From: Blasia pusilla
Taxonomy: Eukaryota > Marchantiophyta > Marchantiopsida > Blasiales
Assembly: GCA_050084515.1 (NCBI GenBank)
Contig: CM114275.1
Coordinates: 19,158,001-19,222,000 of the forward strand
Length of the DNA stretch: 64,000 nt
Reading direction: 5' to 3'
A program made the translations under genes and the position numbers. Below the pieces are notes generated by a model. That model was not told the origin of the DNA and did no database searches. It was given only the letters and a program-made list of their open reading frames with translations. This document shows, one piece after another, positions 31,366-41,921 of this stretch. How positions within the stretch are numbered: position 1 is the stretch's first letter; every line of letters begins with the position of its first letter.

Positions 31366-34080
31366 GTATACCCCAAGAGACATCCGCATTCATCGAGGGG
31401 AACATTACTTTGGGCTTTTTGCCTTCATACATCGATGAACATATCGTACAACCCTTGTTCCCCACGCACATCTGATTCTGAGCCATCCCCGTGCAGTGCT
31501 TACTAGCAGTAACGTGGATATCGCATCACAGATCGGTACATTCACAATGGTTGTGGGTGGGAAAGTAAACTCTGAAGACGGACTTGGAGGTATACTCTTC
31601 GTCTTTCCCGACTCGCAACCCGACCTATAGAGTCCTTCAAAGGCGTTCAGCTCGGTCGAGTTGTTGTGGAGATGCAGGCTATCTTCAGATTTGCAGAGAA
31701 CTTTGCACTCACGTGGGGAAGATTCCGTAGCCATAGCTTGGATCATTCAATAGGTGAAGTTCGTGAGTTACAAACTGAGCGACGGCCAATGAGCCGAGAG
31801 TCGTTCAAGTGGTGATAGTCGGTTGTTGAGTCCATACCTATCAGAGCAAACTGTCCCCCGAGCAGTATAGAAATAATCAGGCTCATAACCTCCTTGCTCT
31901 GGGCAGGGTATGCATACTCTTGGTGAATGATTGTATATACCACAGCCTCCAGAAGATTCCATTACATTCTTTTACCTGTCCAAATAATAAATGGAAGTGG
32001 TCCTGAATATGTGCCGTCGGTTCTTCTTTACAGCTGTAAGTATGTTCGACATCTTTACATTCGTAAGTATGTCGAACATATTATGCATAGCATACGCCTC
32101 TTGATACTCGCCATTAAATATTTATCTCTGACAGTAAACGCATGCCTATGGCACAAACTACGAGTAACTATGGATAGTGCACAGGCAAGACACTTCGATC
32201 ATCTAGACTGGCATCGTCCGTTGTTCAGCTGGTGCTACTTATCAAGACAAGTGTAGAGCTCCAGAGCCTTCGAGCGCGAATTTGACCTTCCGTAAATGAA
32301 CCATCTCATGAATGGAATCCTAGCATCGGTCTCGTGATATGTTTGATCTCATCTTGCCTATCCTCACTCTCTGTGCCGGTGGTCGTTTACAACACGGAGA
32401 TCACCATTTGACGTCTACGTCACGTTTGTCAATGCGTTACATAGAACTCCAGCGAGGATTGTACAGGTTCGATTTCAGCGTGTAATGGAGATGCAAAGTC
32501 GTGATTCTGACTTGTGTCAACCTGCCAGCAAGATCTCCATCTTACGGCGCCAGTCCTTCAACTTTCCGATTTGCAATCGTAAGTTCAACGCACCCGTGGA
32601 CTCTGCAGATGTTTCGTGGGGTCACAAGAATTAGGTCATGACAGTCGCAACCCAACCAACAACTGCCGTCTGCGAAACTAGCTCGACTCTCTTCATTCAT
32701 ACGGCGAGGCGCTTGGACTTGACTCGATTGGAGGCACAAGCCAATCGATGTCAAACCCGATGTAGAATTTTCATGTGCAAAAGAATTGTTAGAGCGCCCT
32801 GCACTTAGCAGTTGGCACCTGCGGCCAGGCGTCGTGCGAACGACTGCCTGCCCTGCCCACAAAACCAACACGATGCTTTCCCATTTAATACTGTCCAAAA
32901 CTCCCGGCCTACATTCCTTCCTCTGCGTCCTGCTCCCGGAGGTGTGCGTGCTTCCGACCCCAATCTTATTGCGACGCAGTCATACCCAGATCATTTCTGT
33001 CGCACGGCTTCGAATGGAGAAAAGACGACGCGAAATCAGGATCCGCTACTTGGGGCAGCAGCTCCGCTTCTCTCAGTTTCCGAGCGAAAAAAAAAAGTGT
33101 GGGCGAGTGTGCCAGCCAATCCCAGGGCAGTCGGGCAGTCGAGCCCCGACTTGGGCGTTCCATACTGTTGTACTCCCGATGGGTTACCCATCACCTCGCC
33201 TTTTCACGCTGGGCTTTCATTTTCCTCAACTCCCGAGCGCCTGCGTCCACACGTTCAGATGCATCTCCCTACTCTCTCTAGCTCTCTCGGGTCAGCGGGG
33301 ACGCAGACGTCGGAGCGGAATGTTTCTCGGACGTGGATGGCATGCATTGGCCGTCCTCGCTCCGTCATAAACCGTTTAATCCCCCATGGACGGAACTCGC
33401 AACGTCCCGGAGAAGTGCATGAAACCCATGCGGCCGTCAAACGCGCCACAAAACCGGCTACTCGTGTGTGTATAGTTCTTAGGGCTATTCCTACCGTACA
33501 CGAGTATCCGGCTTCTCATACGGATGATAATTAACATATATCTAAACATTCAAGAAAATTTTTAATAACAAGAATAAAAAATGATTGAAGAATTAGAATG
33601 TAGAAGGGAAAAAATTAATGATGTTGGAAAGGAAGAGATTAATGATGTTGTGCATAAATTCAAAAGTTTTTAGTTACCCGTAGCTTGTAAAATATTTTTT
33701 TGGTGCCTAGTTGTGTATAGAAGTGTTTGCAAATCAAAAAGACACTCTCCCATAATAATATAGATAACGTGAATTTGTAAACGTCTTAACAAACAAAGAA
33801 TCCGCGATATAGATATCCGCGAATAGATTATTAATTTTATTGTCTCCAAAAGTGATTCTAAATTATCAAAGGATATGTATCGAGATTCGATTGGCTAAAA
33901 ATATAAAGGATGGACAAGAAAGGAGTTCAAAAATAATATAGATTTTGTCAAAATTTTCTTTGGATAATGGATTGGCTATTACTACTAGCGTTTAGGAGTT
34001 CCTCACATCCTCATATTACTGTTTGTAGTACAACATGGGATGAATATGGTGATTGAAAGCGCATTATAACTTAAATGTTT
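31366..34080. other. TSC10 3' flank and intergenic DNA
   Basis: 31366-32550 has no convincing frame. A perfect 12-bp inverted repeat with a 16-base loop lies at 32041-32080 (arms TATGTTCGACAT and ATGTCGAACATA). 32780-33540 is GC-richer, with two overlapping + frames of 194 and 240 codons whose translations show no domain; this may be a promoter or 5' exon of an unseen gene. 33540-34080 is AT-rich and empty. Confidence 0.4.
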
Positions 34081-34216
34081 TGTCGTGCGTATACACATCG
34101 CTACACAATATACATCGCTGGTCATATCCACACCACACAACACCGATCTTTCCCACACACGGGTAGATCCACATATGTACAGAAATCAACTCATACATAT
34201 ACATGGAGATCACACA
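34081..34216 (-). repeat. 136-bp candidate LTR, 3' end of copy D2
   Basis: On the minus strand it starts TGTGTGATCTCC and ends CGCACGACA, identical in length and ends to 5785-5920 and 6379-6514. The minus-strand bases just before it are CAGTTAGGGGGCGG, a purine-rich tract fitting a polypurine primer. It is followed by AT-rich host-like sequence at 34080 downward, so this is a real outer border of the element. Confidence 0.62.
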
Positions 34217-34566
34217 ACCGCCCCCTAACTGGCAGTTAGATCTCCCTAACTTCAGATAGCACACACATATATACCCAACAAGATCTCCTATCCTATACAC
34301 ATCTAACATCATCGGTGTCGTCATCCCGGAAACATTGCCATACTACAACAACCTGTCGTGTTGATCCCTCCGAAGAGATCTAACACTCTCGTACCCTACT
34401 CCAAACATAAACACGGCTCCACGTCTGCCTCACGAGCTCGTCCCTAACAACAATAAAGCAACTCTGCACCATAGGAAGAGACACACATCCTGACATGTCT
34501 CTCCGTGGGACTATCCGCTACGGGAATGTCCTCCGCATGTGTGCTCCTCTCCCCAAACCCTCCTGA

Positions 34567-35208
34567 TCAGAAAACACCACCTGTGAATGCTGCCAACGTG
34601 GTCACCGTATCCCCACGTGGTCGACCACCACTATTCCTTGCAAACTGCATCGGTAGATGACTCACCCGTCCATCACCTGATCGCCACCCTGGCCGATATG
34701 AAATTGTCTCCTCCCAAAAATCCAGAATGAAACCTAGAGGGTACAACACCGTACTTCCTACCAACATATCATACGACTCTACCAGTGTCGTAATCGCCCA
34801 ATTGCCCACCATCGCACTATCCGAGTCATGCTCTGGCTGGAGTCTAACCACCAACTCCTGTCGAGTCATGAACTTCGTGGGTGATACGTCCCCAATAGAG
34901 GTTTGTATCTGGAAGGGACAATGCTCGATGTCGCCTTTCCGTAATCCCAATGCCAAACACGCTGCCTTCCCTAACATCAAGGGCTGCGCTCCAGAATCAA
35001 GTAGGACGCACTATGGGTGATACACCGTACCTATGGGACTAACCAAGCAAAAAACTCTTGCTCGGTTATCCAACAACACCACACTTGGTGTGACTATGGC
35101 TTGCTCTATGGCCGGTCGAGCTGGCATGTCTACCAACTTCGCCGCCGCCGCATGCCATGACTCAGTGGGAGACGTTCCAAGCTCTTGCTCCGAGGGCAAG
35201 TCCACCAC
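34567..35208 (-). pseudogene. pro: Retropepsin (copy D2)
   Basis: Minus-strand frames 35208-35011 (MPARPAIEQAIVT, VVLLDNRARVFCLV) and 34980-34567 (MLGKAACLALGLRKGDIEHCPFQIQTSIG, then SYDMLVGSTVLYPLGFILDFWEETISYRPGW). The active-site DSGA lies between them at about 35000-34985 (LLDSGAQPLML), interrupted by a stop in the preceding tract. The C-terminal half is intact and gives the ancestral codons for several TAG stops in A. Confidence 0.83.
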
Positions 35209-35341
35209 CTCCTCAACTACCTCTGAACGAGAGGCAAACTCACCTCTCCACGCTCACACAATGTGGCGGCCAGCCGAAACACCTCCGTTGGTCCAACTCC
35301 CAACGTCGCCAATTCCATGGAGGAAAAAATGGAGCGTGGCT

Positions 35342-36680
35342 CTAGTGGCCACGTCCAAAAATATGGTCGATACTGGCTCCTCTTGAGCCAGCATAGGAGT
35401 CGTCTCTAAAAACTCCTTGTGACGTCAACGTACTTGTCCCATTCGTGGGTATTGTTGGTAGTCGAGGCACCATCGACGGTGTATATAGTGCCTCTGACAA
35501 CGTGAACGATTGGGAAACCCTGGCCTGCCGCCCATCAGTCCCCTCCAGTGGGTCAATCTCAACCCTACCTCTCGATGGCTCGGTTACTCTCGCAGCATCC
35601 CGAGTCACCACCGCAGGAGCCTCAACCTGAGCCGCACTATACATATATCCCATCCTTGCAGAATCCTCACCAACATTGTGATAAGATATGGAGGCTGGTG
35701 CCACACTAGCTAGTCTCAGCTTCGGGCTTGCCTATAGCTACATCATCGTCATGGCAAAAATCCTCTACTCCAACTGATCGATGCACGTAAGGAGTGCTGC
35801 ATCGGGTGCACGTCCTCCATCTCCCGTGACTGGTGATGGCACTCTAACACCACGATCATATACCACTCGATCTCCACCAACTCTCTCATCCCCAAGTCCT
35901 TTGCCTACCTCAGGACGTACCTCACGGCGAAGATCATAACATCTATCCCTAGTGTGACCATATCGGTGACAATGATCACATTATAATCGTGGTGGGGCCA
36001 TCCTTTGTGGCTCCTGAGTAATCAGAGGCGCCCGTGGTCCTCTCCCATGTTGTGGGCAGTCCCTCTGCCTATGTGACCCACCACACGTCCAACAAGCCAA
36101 CCCTGGGCCGTGTTGGGAAACATACGTCGGTATGGGCCATTGCCTCATCGGCTCACAATACCCGCCGCGCTCTGTGGGCCCATCGGCCCGCTCCCGTGGT
36201 AATGGTGCATGTTGGGATACTTGTGGGTCTACTCCTACTTGCCGACCCATCGGATCCAAGGAAAATCCCATGGTCACCACTTGCTCCTCACTCATGTTGA
36301 GCTCTATCCACTCAGACAACTCGAAGACCACCTTCAATGTGGGCTCCGCCGTGTGAAGCAATATCGCATCCCGAACTCTCCCTCATAGCTCCTCATCCAG
36401 CACCCTGTACCAATACTGCACTGATTGTGCCTCAATCACCCCATATATAGCAACAATCAACCTTTGCATGCGCGTGAACGCCTCCCTCAGACTCTATCCC
36501 GATCTCTGCTGAAAATCCGGTAAACTCTTCAGCTTGTTGGTCAGCACGCTCTGATAGCTCCTCCCCAACTGTCAGAAGAACTCCACTGTAGGACTGAAAC
36601 TCGGTGGTCCTCTACTAGGAGAGAGCTCTGCCATCTCACCACTCTCACTGTCATCCTCTCCATCTAGTCCCCGGGCTGAT
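35342..36680 (-). pseudogene. gag: Gag (copy D2)
   Basis: Minus-strand 36361-35981 encodes a capsid-to-nucleocapsid stretch (ELSEWIELNMSEEQVVTMGF) and the first zinc knuckle CWTCGGSHRQRDC. A TAA follows just before the second knuckle CDHCHRYGHTRDRC (near 35975-35935). The segment MGYMYSAAQVEAPAVVTRDAARVTEPS at 35704-35342 corresponds to the Gag C-terminus of A. The N-terminal third of Gag is absent at the junction with D1 near 36680. Confidence 0.8.
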
Positions 36681-36689
36681 GGTGAAGGC

Positions 36690-37782
36690 TATCCCAAACC
36701 AAGCCCAGTCCGGCCTCTTTGAATGCATACGAAGCAAGAAAACTCACAAATGTGGGAAAGGCTGCCCGTGGCATGCCAATCCTGTTGACCACAATCAACG
36801 ATCATCGTGCCTCACTGCATGTGATCGACGATCTGGATCCAGAATGGAATCCACCAACAAATCAAAGGGGCGCTCCATTCTCGCATACGCCCTCTGCAAA
36901 ACCTCATGTGGCACCAAGTTGGTCCACTAAAGACGCGAGCGGTGTGCTCCAAAACCTACACTTGCCGCATCCAAAAACACTACCGGGACAATCCATGCAC
37001 GCACCTGATGTGCACTCCTCACCACACGGGACCTTGAATCGCCAAAAATCAACACATTCTCCATAATGCATGTTGGAGAACGAGACTGATGCTCCTGCAA
37101 GTGTCGCAAAATCCGCATCATCTCCCAAAACAACCTACTACCTCGTAAAACCCGCTACCTCGTCCAACACTCAATTGGCCCTAACACGGCCAACCAGAAA
37201 TGACCAAATCTATGGCCCCTACCCGCTCCAAGTCCTGTGTCCCCAACAATGAAATATCCCTCGGTAGGGAACTCTAGTATCCTTGGACATCAGATGGAGA
37301 CAACAAGTCAGGAAAACATAGGCGTAAGTGCGCCACATGGTGAAGTGAAGCGCGCCTCACAACATCATCAATCTCCACATACAGGTTGAATTGCACGCGT
37401 AATCCTGCCTGCAAAACATCGGCTAACCTAGTGTTGATCCCTCCAAAGAGATCCAATACCCAAATACCCTCCTCTGGATGCACCACACAATCGGGGTGGT
37501 ATCCGATGGGATCATAGCAGCACTCCTGGCTACCTGGGGTTCCTCTGACCTGTCACACTCTGGTGCAAACGTCTCGCTCCACGCAGTCTGCACATGCTCA
37601 ATGACTAAGCATCGAAGCTCCTCAATCAAGCCCCAAAGCGGCTCCTCTCCTCCACGGAGTGATGCGGCTACCATAACACTCCTCTCCATAGAAATGTCAG
37701 GAACGGGAGTATCCTCTGTATGTCCCTCAATCAAATCACTATGCCAAGTGATGGCATTGCTAAATGCTACTAAGGTCGCCAT
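36690..37782 (-). pseudogene. Linker and cytosine-5 DNA methyltransferase (copy D1)
   Basis: Minus strand. The linker (ITWHSDLIEGHTEDTPVPD, 37782-37423) leads to motif I VLDLFGGIN (about 37459-37433) and YVEIDDVVRR. Motif IV is GWPC with the catalytic Cys codon TGT intact, then TAG, GGC, CAA (near 37185-37165), so the stop is exactly where copy B has one. Motif VI is IMENV (37067-37053) with HQVRAWIVP, and motif VIII begins HRSRL at 36945. The target-recognition region (LVDSILDPDR) follows, and the copy stops before motif X. The Gln-to-stop after the catalytic Cys is shared with B. Confidence 0.85.
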
Positions 37783-38596
37783 CTCTCCTGGCCATCACTC
37801 GATCACTACACCTCTGAATGGAACGGGTAATGAGCTAAGGCGCCCATCACCTGACTGCCATCCTAGTCTGTAGAACGCTGACTCCTCCCAGTAATCTAGG
37901 GAAAACCCCATCGAGTATAATAGTGCTCCACCAACCAAGACATCATAGGACTTTACATCACTTACTATCGCCGTAGCTCATACCACGGACTCATCTCTAG
38001 GATGTCCAAGACAAATCCTCACCACGACCTCCAGTCGGGTGATATACTGTGTGGTACTCACTCCACCCAAGGATGTCTGTATCCGGAATGGAAAATGCTC
38101 CACATCGGCTCTCGTCAAGCCCAATCCTATGAATGATGCTTTCCTTAACATTAGGGGTTGCAGTCCTGAATCTAACAAGACCCATTGCAGACTGAAAGTT
38201 CTACCTTCGGGACTCACCAACTGGAAGACCTCTCGCCGATTATCCAACAACACAAGACCAGGAGAGGCCATGGCGCGCTCTAGCGGGCATCTCCGCCATC
38301 CTAGCAGCCGCAGCCAACCATAAATCTGACGTGGACGGCCCGAGCATCAACTCCAAGGACAAGTCCATCACCTCCTTTGCAATCACCTCTGAACGTGATG
38401 TAGGAACTCCAACTCCACGCTCACATAGCGTAGCGGCCAGCCAGAACACCTCGGCGGGCGTACCTCCTAATGTCATAACATTAGAAGCAGAAAATAGCGG
38501 AGCATGATACACCATCGTGGCCACACCCAACATCATACTCGACACATACTCCTCTTGAGCATCAGCAATAGGAGTCGTCGCACTCGTTTCTTCCAT
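37783..38596 (-). pseudogene. pro: Retropepsin (copy D1)
   Basis: Minus-strand 38271-37978 encodes VLLDNRREVFQLV, then LLDSGLQPLMLRKASFIGLGL. This is a D-S-G active site with the usual following Leu/Met-rich strand; the residue after Gly is Leu instead of Ala. The upstream frame 38596-38240 holds the pre-protease segment EVFWLAATLCERGVGVP and DLWLAAAARMAEMPARA. The second half (SYDVLVGGALLYSMGFSLD near 37960-37900) is recognisable in a broken frame. Confidence 0.82.
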
Positions 38597-40199
38597 TGCC
38601 CTCCGTGCATGTACACCAATAACATCACCAACTCTCCGTTAACTCTTATCACAACTCATCGATGGGGTCCTCATTGCCTCGGACAACGTGAAAGATAGAG
38701 GAAGCCTAGTCTGTTTCCTGGCTTCCCCTCCTTGTGGATCCAACTCTATGGCTACTCCACGCGTCACAACTGCGGCGGCCTCTATCTGGGCAATCCCGCA
38801 CATCCAATCAGGATCCTCCATATCTTTGGCTGCTCCATATGATGTTGATGCCACGAATCCGGCATCGGGTAACCTCAATGCCATAGCGCAATCTGCTCAT
38901 ATAGCTGTTGTATCTGAGCAGCCATCTCAGCCTCACGCCCGGCGTCTCCTCGACGCGTCTAGGTGGTGGGACTCTACCTCCTCCACGGCAACTCCACCAC
39001 CCTGTTAGGCAACTCTAGTTCCTCATTCCCCAGCGGAACCACCTAGTGCATGACTTCTAGGCCCCTCGGACCGGCTACTCGCTTTGGTGCCCTCTCTAGC
39101 CCTCGATTCGAATGTAACTCAGGGTGTAAACTAAAACACCTCGCGCGTGTGTGACCATATCTCTAACAATAGTCATATTGATAACATCCTGGTGCAACAC
39201 CATCTCCTCCTCCATGCTGAGGCACACATCCATGACCCTGAAAAGTACAATCACGCTGATGATGGGTTCCACCACATCCTCCATCCAGTATCCTCCTTGA
39301 GCTCGTGGTGCCACAATCAACCTATCTCAAAGTCCATGTTACTGCACTGGTGGTATAGACAATCGTGATTGCTCTTGCCCAGAACCCATGGTACAGTTTC
39401 CTCCGCCATGTTGCGCTCAATGTCCTCGGAGGTCCTAAAAACATCTCTCAACCTAGGGGAGGTGTTCATAAGAAGCCCCCTCCCGCCCGTGTCCGTAGGG
39501 TCCGATCGAGCATCACGTACCATGATTGGATAGCGTGAGCCTCTGTCACCCCCTGAGTGACGTTGATCAACCCCATAAGCGAGTGTAAGCCTCATGCAAA
39601 CTCTCACCCGGGCGCCTCTGGAAATCGTGGATGCTCCGCAACTTCTCCGTCGGTATCCCGTGGTACCTGCCCTCAACTCAGCGAAGAACTCAATAACGGG
39701 GTTGAACTTGGGACAAACCCGACTAGACGGTGCAACTGCTCTAGTGCGAGTTACCCCTCCTAAAACATCACTGGTGGAAGAGAAAGTAGCCTCTCCTGAA
39801 TCCTCCTCCTCATCTGGGAATGGCTCCGTCCATGACACATAGTGTGGATTATAGTAGAGTTGCCATGCCTCAATCTCTCGGGCATATCTGTGGGAAAACT
39901 CATGGTAATCGTCCATGGACGCCCCCCTCTAAATGCTAGATCATACCGTTCCACGCTATAAATGGGTTGAAGTCTCTAGAGTTCATAGCATGTTGTGAGT
40001 CGCATCAACTCCTAAACTCCTCGATGAAGTCATGCAACTCTATCGTGCCTACTGCACCTGAGAACCCACGCGGTCCTCTACCCAGGTCATCCATCTCGTA
40101 TGCCCAAGCAGTAGGACTACTCAATGTGAGTGGCAAAGCACTACTCAACTCCTCTACGCCCTCCTCCTCGTCTAAAGATCTCGGGGGTCTCACTTCCAC
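38597..40199 (-). pseudogene. gag: Gag (copy D1), nearly full length
   Basis: The most complete Gag N-terminus in the window. Minus-strand 40199-40005 ends in GAVGTIELHDFIEEFRSW. 39916-39317 is open for 199 codons and contains MDDYHEFSHRYAREIEAWQLYY, FNPVIEFFAELRAG and LRDVFRTSEDIERNMAEE, a helical capsid-like retrotransposon Gag fold. The zinc-knuckle region at about 39200-39130 reads DYC-stop-RYGHTRARCF, with the first Cys turned to Tyr and one Gln-type codon to TAG. The C-terminal part at 38884-38639 matches B. Confidence 0.82.
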
Positions 40200-40389
40200 G
40201 GAAGAGACCCATCACGTACGACAAAGTATAGGGTTTTAATTCAATTTCGGGGAAGACTTATAAAGTTTTGTGGCAGAACTTAAGGGTATTTTTAATATAG
40301 GGAAACACTTATAAAAAAAATAGGGATTTATTAATTCTTTGTCTGTACATGGAAGATGTTCTAGGAAGTAAGGGGGAGATTAAAAAAAT

Positions 40390-41545
40390 AGGAGACCAAA
40401 TTTAGGGTTTACAATTTTTATTTTCATGTGTGGGAGTTCATTTGAAGTTCTGATTTTTTCCCTGTCTTCCCAAGCTTGGAGTGTCTCTTTGGGAAAAGTT
40501 TCATGATTTTTTGAATCCTGGTTGAAGGGGAGGGGACAAAAAGAGGAGTCAAGAAGGAAGAGGAGGGCTTTGAGTAGGAAAGTTCCAAGTCTTTGTTAAT
40601 TTTCATATCCATATTGAGTTATGTTTTGTTCCAACCATTGGATGGTATTGATACTTGGCACATACCTTTATATTAAATCCCTTGCAAACTTCAACGCTCA
40701 GATTTGCTACCTTGGCTTTCATGCTCAAACAAAAAATAGAAGACCATTTTTTGGGTTTAGGATTTTTATTTTCATATGTGGGCGTTCATTTCATAATTTG
40801 ATTTTTTCCCTATGCTCTTGGACTTGGATTTTTCCTTTGGGAAAGGTTGTATGATTTTTGGAACCCTGGTTGAAGGGGAGGGGACAAAAAGAGGAGTCAA
40901 GAAGGAAGAGTAGGGCTTCGAGTAGGAAAGTTCCAAGTCTTTGTTAATTTTCATATCCACATTGAGTTATGTTTTGTTCTAACCATTGGATGGTATTGAT
41001 ACTTGGCACATACCTTTATATTAAATCCCTTGCAAACTTCAATGCTGAGATTTGCTACCTTGGCTTCCATGCTCAAACAAAAAATAGAAGAGCATTTTTT
41101 GGGTTTAGGATTTTTGTTTTCATATGTGGGCATTCATTTCAGAATTTCATTTTTTCCCTATGCTCCTAGGCTTGGATTGTTCCTTTGGGAAAGGTTATAT
41201 GGTTTTTGGAACCCTAGTTGAAGGGGAGGGGACAAAAAGAGGGATCAAGAAGGAAGAGTAGGGCTTCGAATAGGAAAGTTCCAAGTCTTTGTTTCATTTT
41301 CATGTTCACATTGAGGTATGTTTTGTTCCAACCATTGGATGGTGTTGAAACTTGGAACATGTGTTTGAATTAAATGCGTTGAAAACTTCAACGGTTCAGA
41401 TCTGCCATCATGGCTTCCATACTGAAACAAAAAATGGGAGACAATTTTTGGGGTTTAAGATTTTCATGCGTGAATGGTCGTTTGAAGTTTAAGAATTCCT
41501 ATGCATGGACTGGTTCCTTTTTGTTAGGCTTGGATTAATTCTTTA
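40390..41545. repeat. Tandem array, unit about 348 bp, three copies and a partial fourth
   Basis: The landmark TTGAGTTATGTTTTG recurs at about 40614, 40962 and (slightly changed) 41311, giving spacing of 348-349 bp. Each unit also repeats GGTTGAAGGGGAGGGGACAA and TAGGAAAGTTCCAAGTC. The last unit is more diverged and trails off near 41545. Short frames of 60-77 codons recur in each unit at the same place but show no domain. The array begins about 180 bp from the 5' end of copy D1. Confidence 0.85.
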
Positions 41546-41763
41546 GTTGGAAAAAATTGGATGATTTTTGGAACCCGAAATTTTTCTAGATTTGAATTAG
41601 CATGGTATTTGGCTTTGGCCACATTATGTTTTGTAGAATTTTTTTAGTTGAAAATTCCCGTGTTTGAAAGGAAGAGTAGTATGTTTTATTTTTTATATTT
41701 TCACAACACACTACTCAGCTGTACATCAAAAAGATCGTTCTAAATTGGGATGCGGAAGCGGGC

Positions 41764-41921
41764 TTTGGAGTCTCGGACGTGGGCATTGGAGCTCTGCACT
41801 CTCTTGCGCGGCAAAAAATTCCTTGTTTGTAGCTCTTGCGCGGCAGGCATTGGAGTCTCGTTTGGAGCTCTCCACTCTCTTGCGCGGCAAAAATTCCTCG
41901 TTTGTAGTTCTTGCGCGGCAG
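41764..41921. repeat. Short tandem duplication, period 76 bp
   Basis: GGAGCTC followed by ACTCTCTTGCGCGGCAAAA starts at 41788 and again at 41864. CTTGCGCGGCA occurs four times in this stretch. No coding frame can be assigned. Confidence 0.75.

Larger units (their letters stand above)
34081..36680 (-). mobile_element. Ty3/gypsy copy D2: Gag, protease, methyltransferase start, large deletion, 3' LTR
   Basis: On the minus strand: Gag with zinc knuckle CWTCGGSHRQRDC (36094-36056), protease (35208-34567), then methyltransferase motif I DLFGGIN at 34388-34361. Immediately after motif I the sequence jumps to the last bases of the PHD region (GTGTATAGG near 34300), followed by the 3' untranslated part and the 136-bp LTR. 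RT, RNase H, integrase, tail and most of the methyltransferase are deleted. D2 is closest to A (AQVEA, GTDGRQARV). Its 5' side joins copy D1 at about 36680. Confidence 0.85.
36681..40210 (-). mobile_element. Ty3/gypsy copy D1: Gag to end of methyltransferase, truncated
   Basis: Minus-strand order Gag (40199 downward), protease, linker, methyltransferase. The sequence ends after the target-recognition region at about 36700 and continues directly into mid-Gag of D2. There is no RT, RNase H, integrase or PHD. It belongs to the B subfamily (MCGIAQIEAAAVV, ASFIGLGLTRADVEHFPF). No LTR or leader is seen upstream of Gag: homology stops near 40210, where unrelated AT-rich sequence begins. Confidence 0.85.

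Noticed and set aside
32786-33534. Two overlapping + frames of 194 and 240 codons
   Set aside because: They overlap in different frames, show no domain or splice logic, and lie in GC-richer sequence where stops are rare. At most one could be real and I cannot choose.
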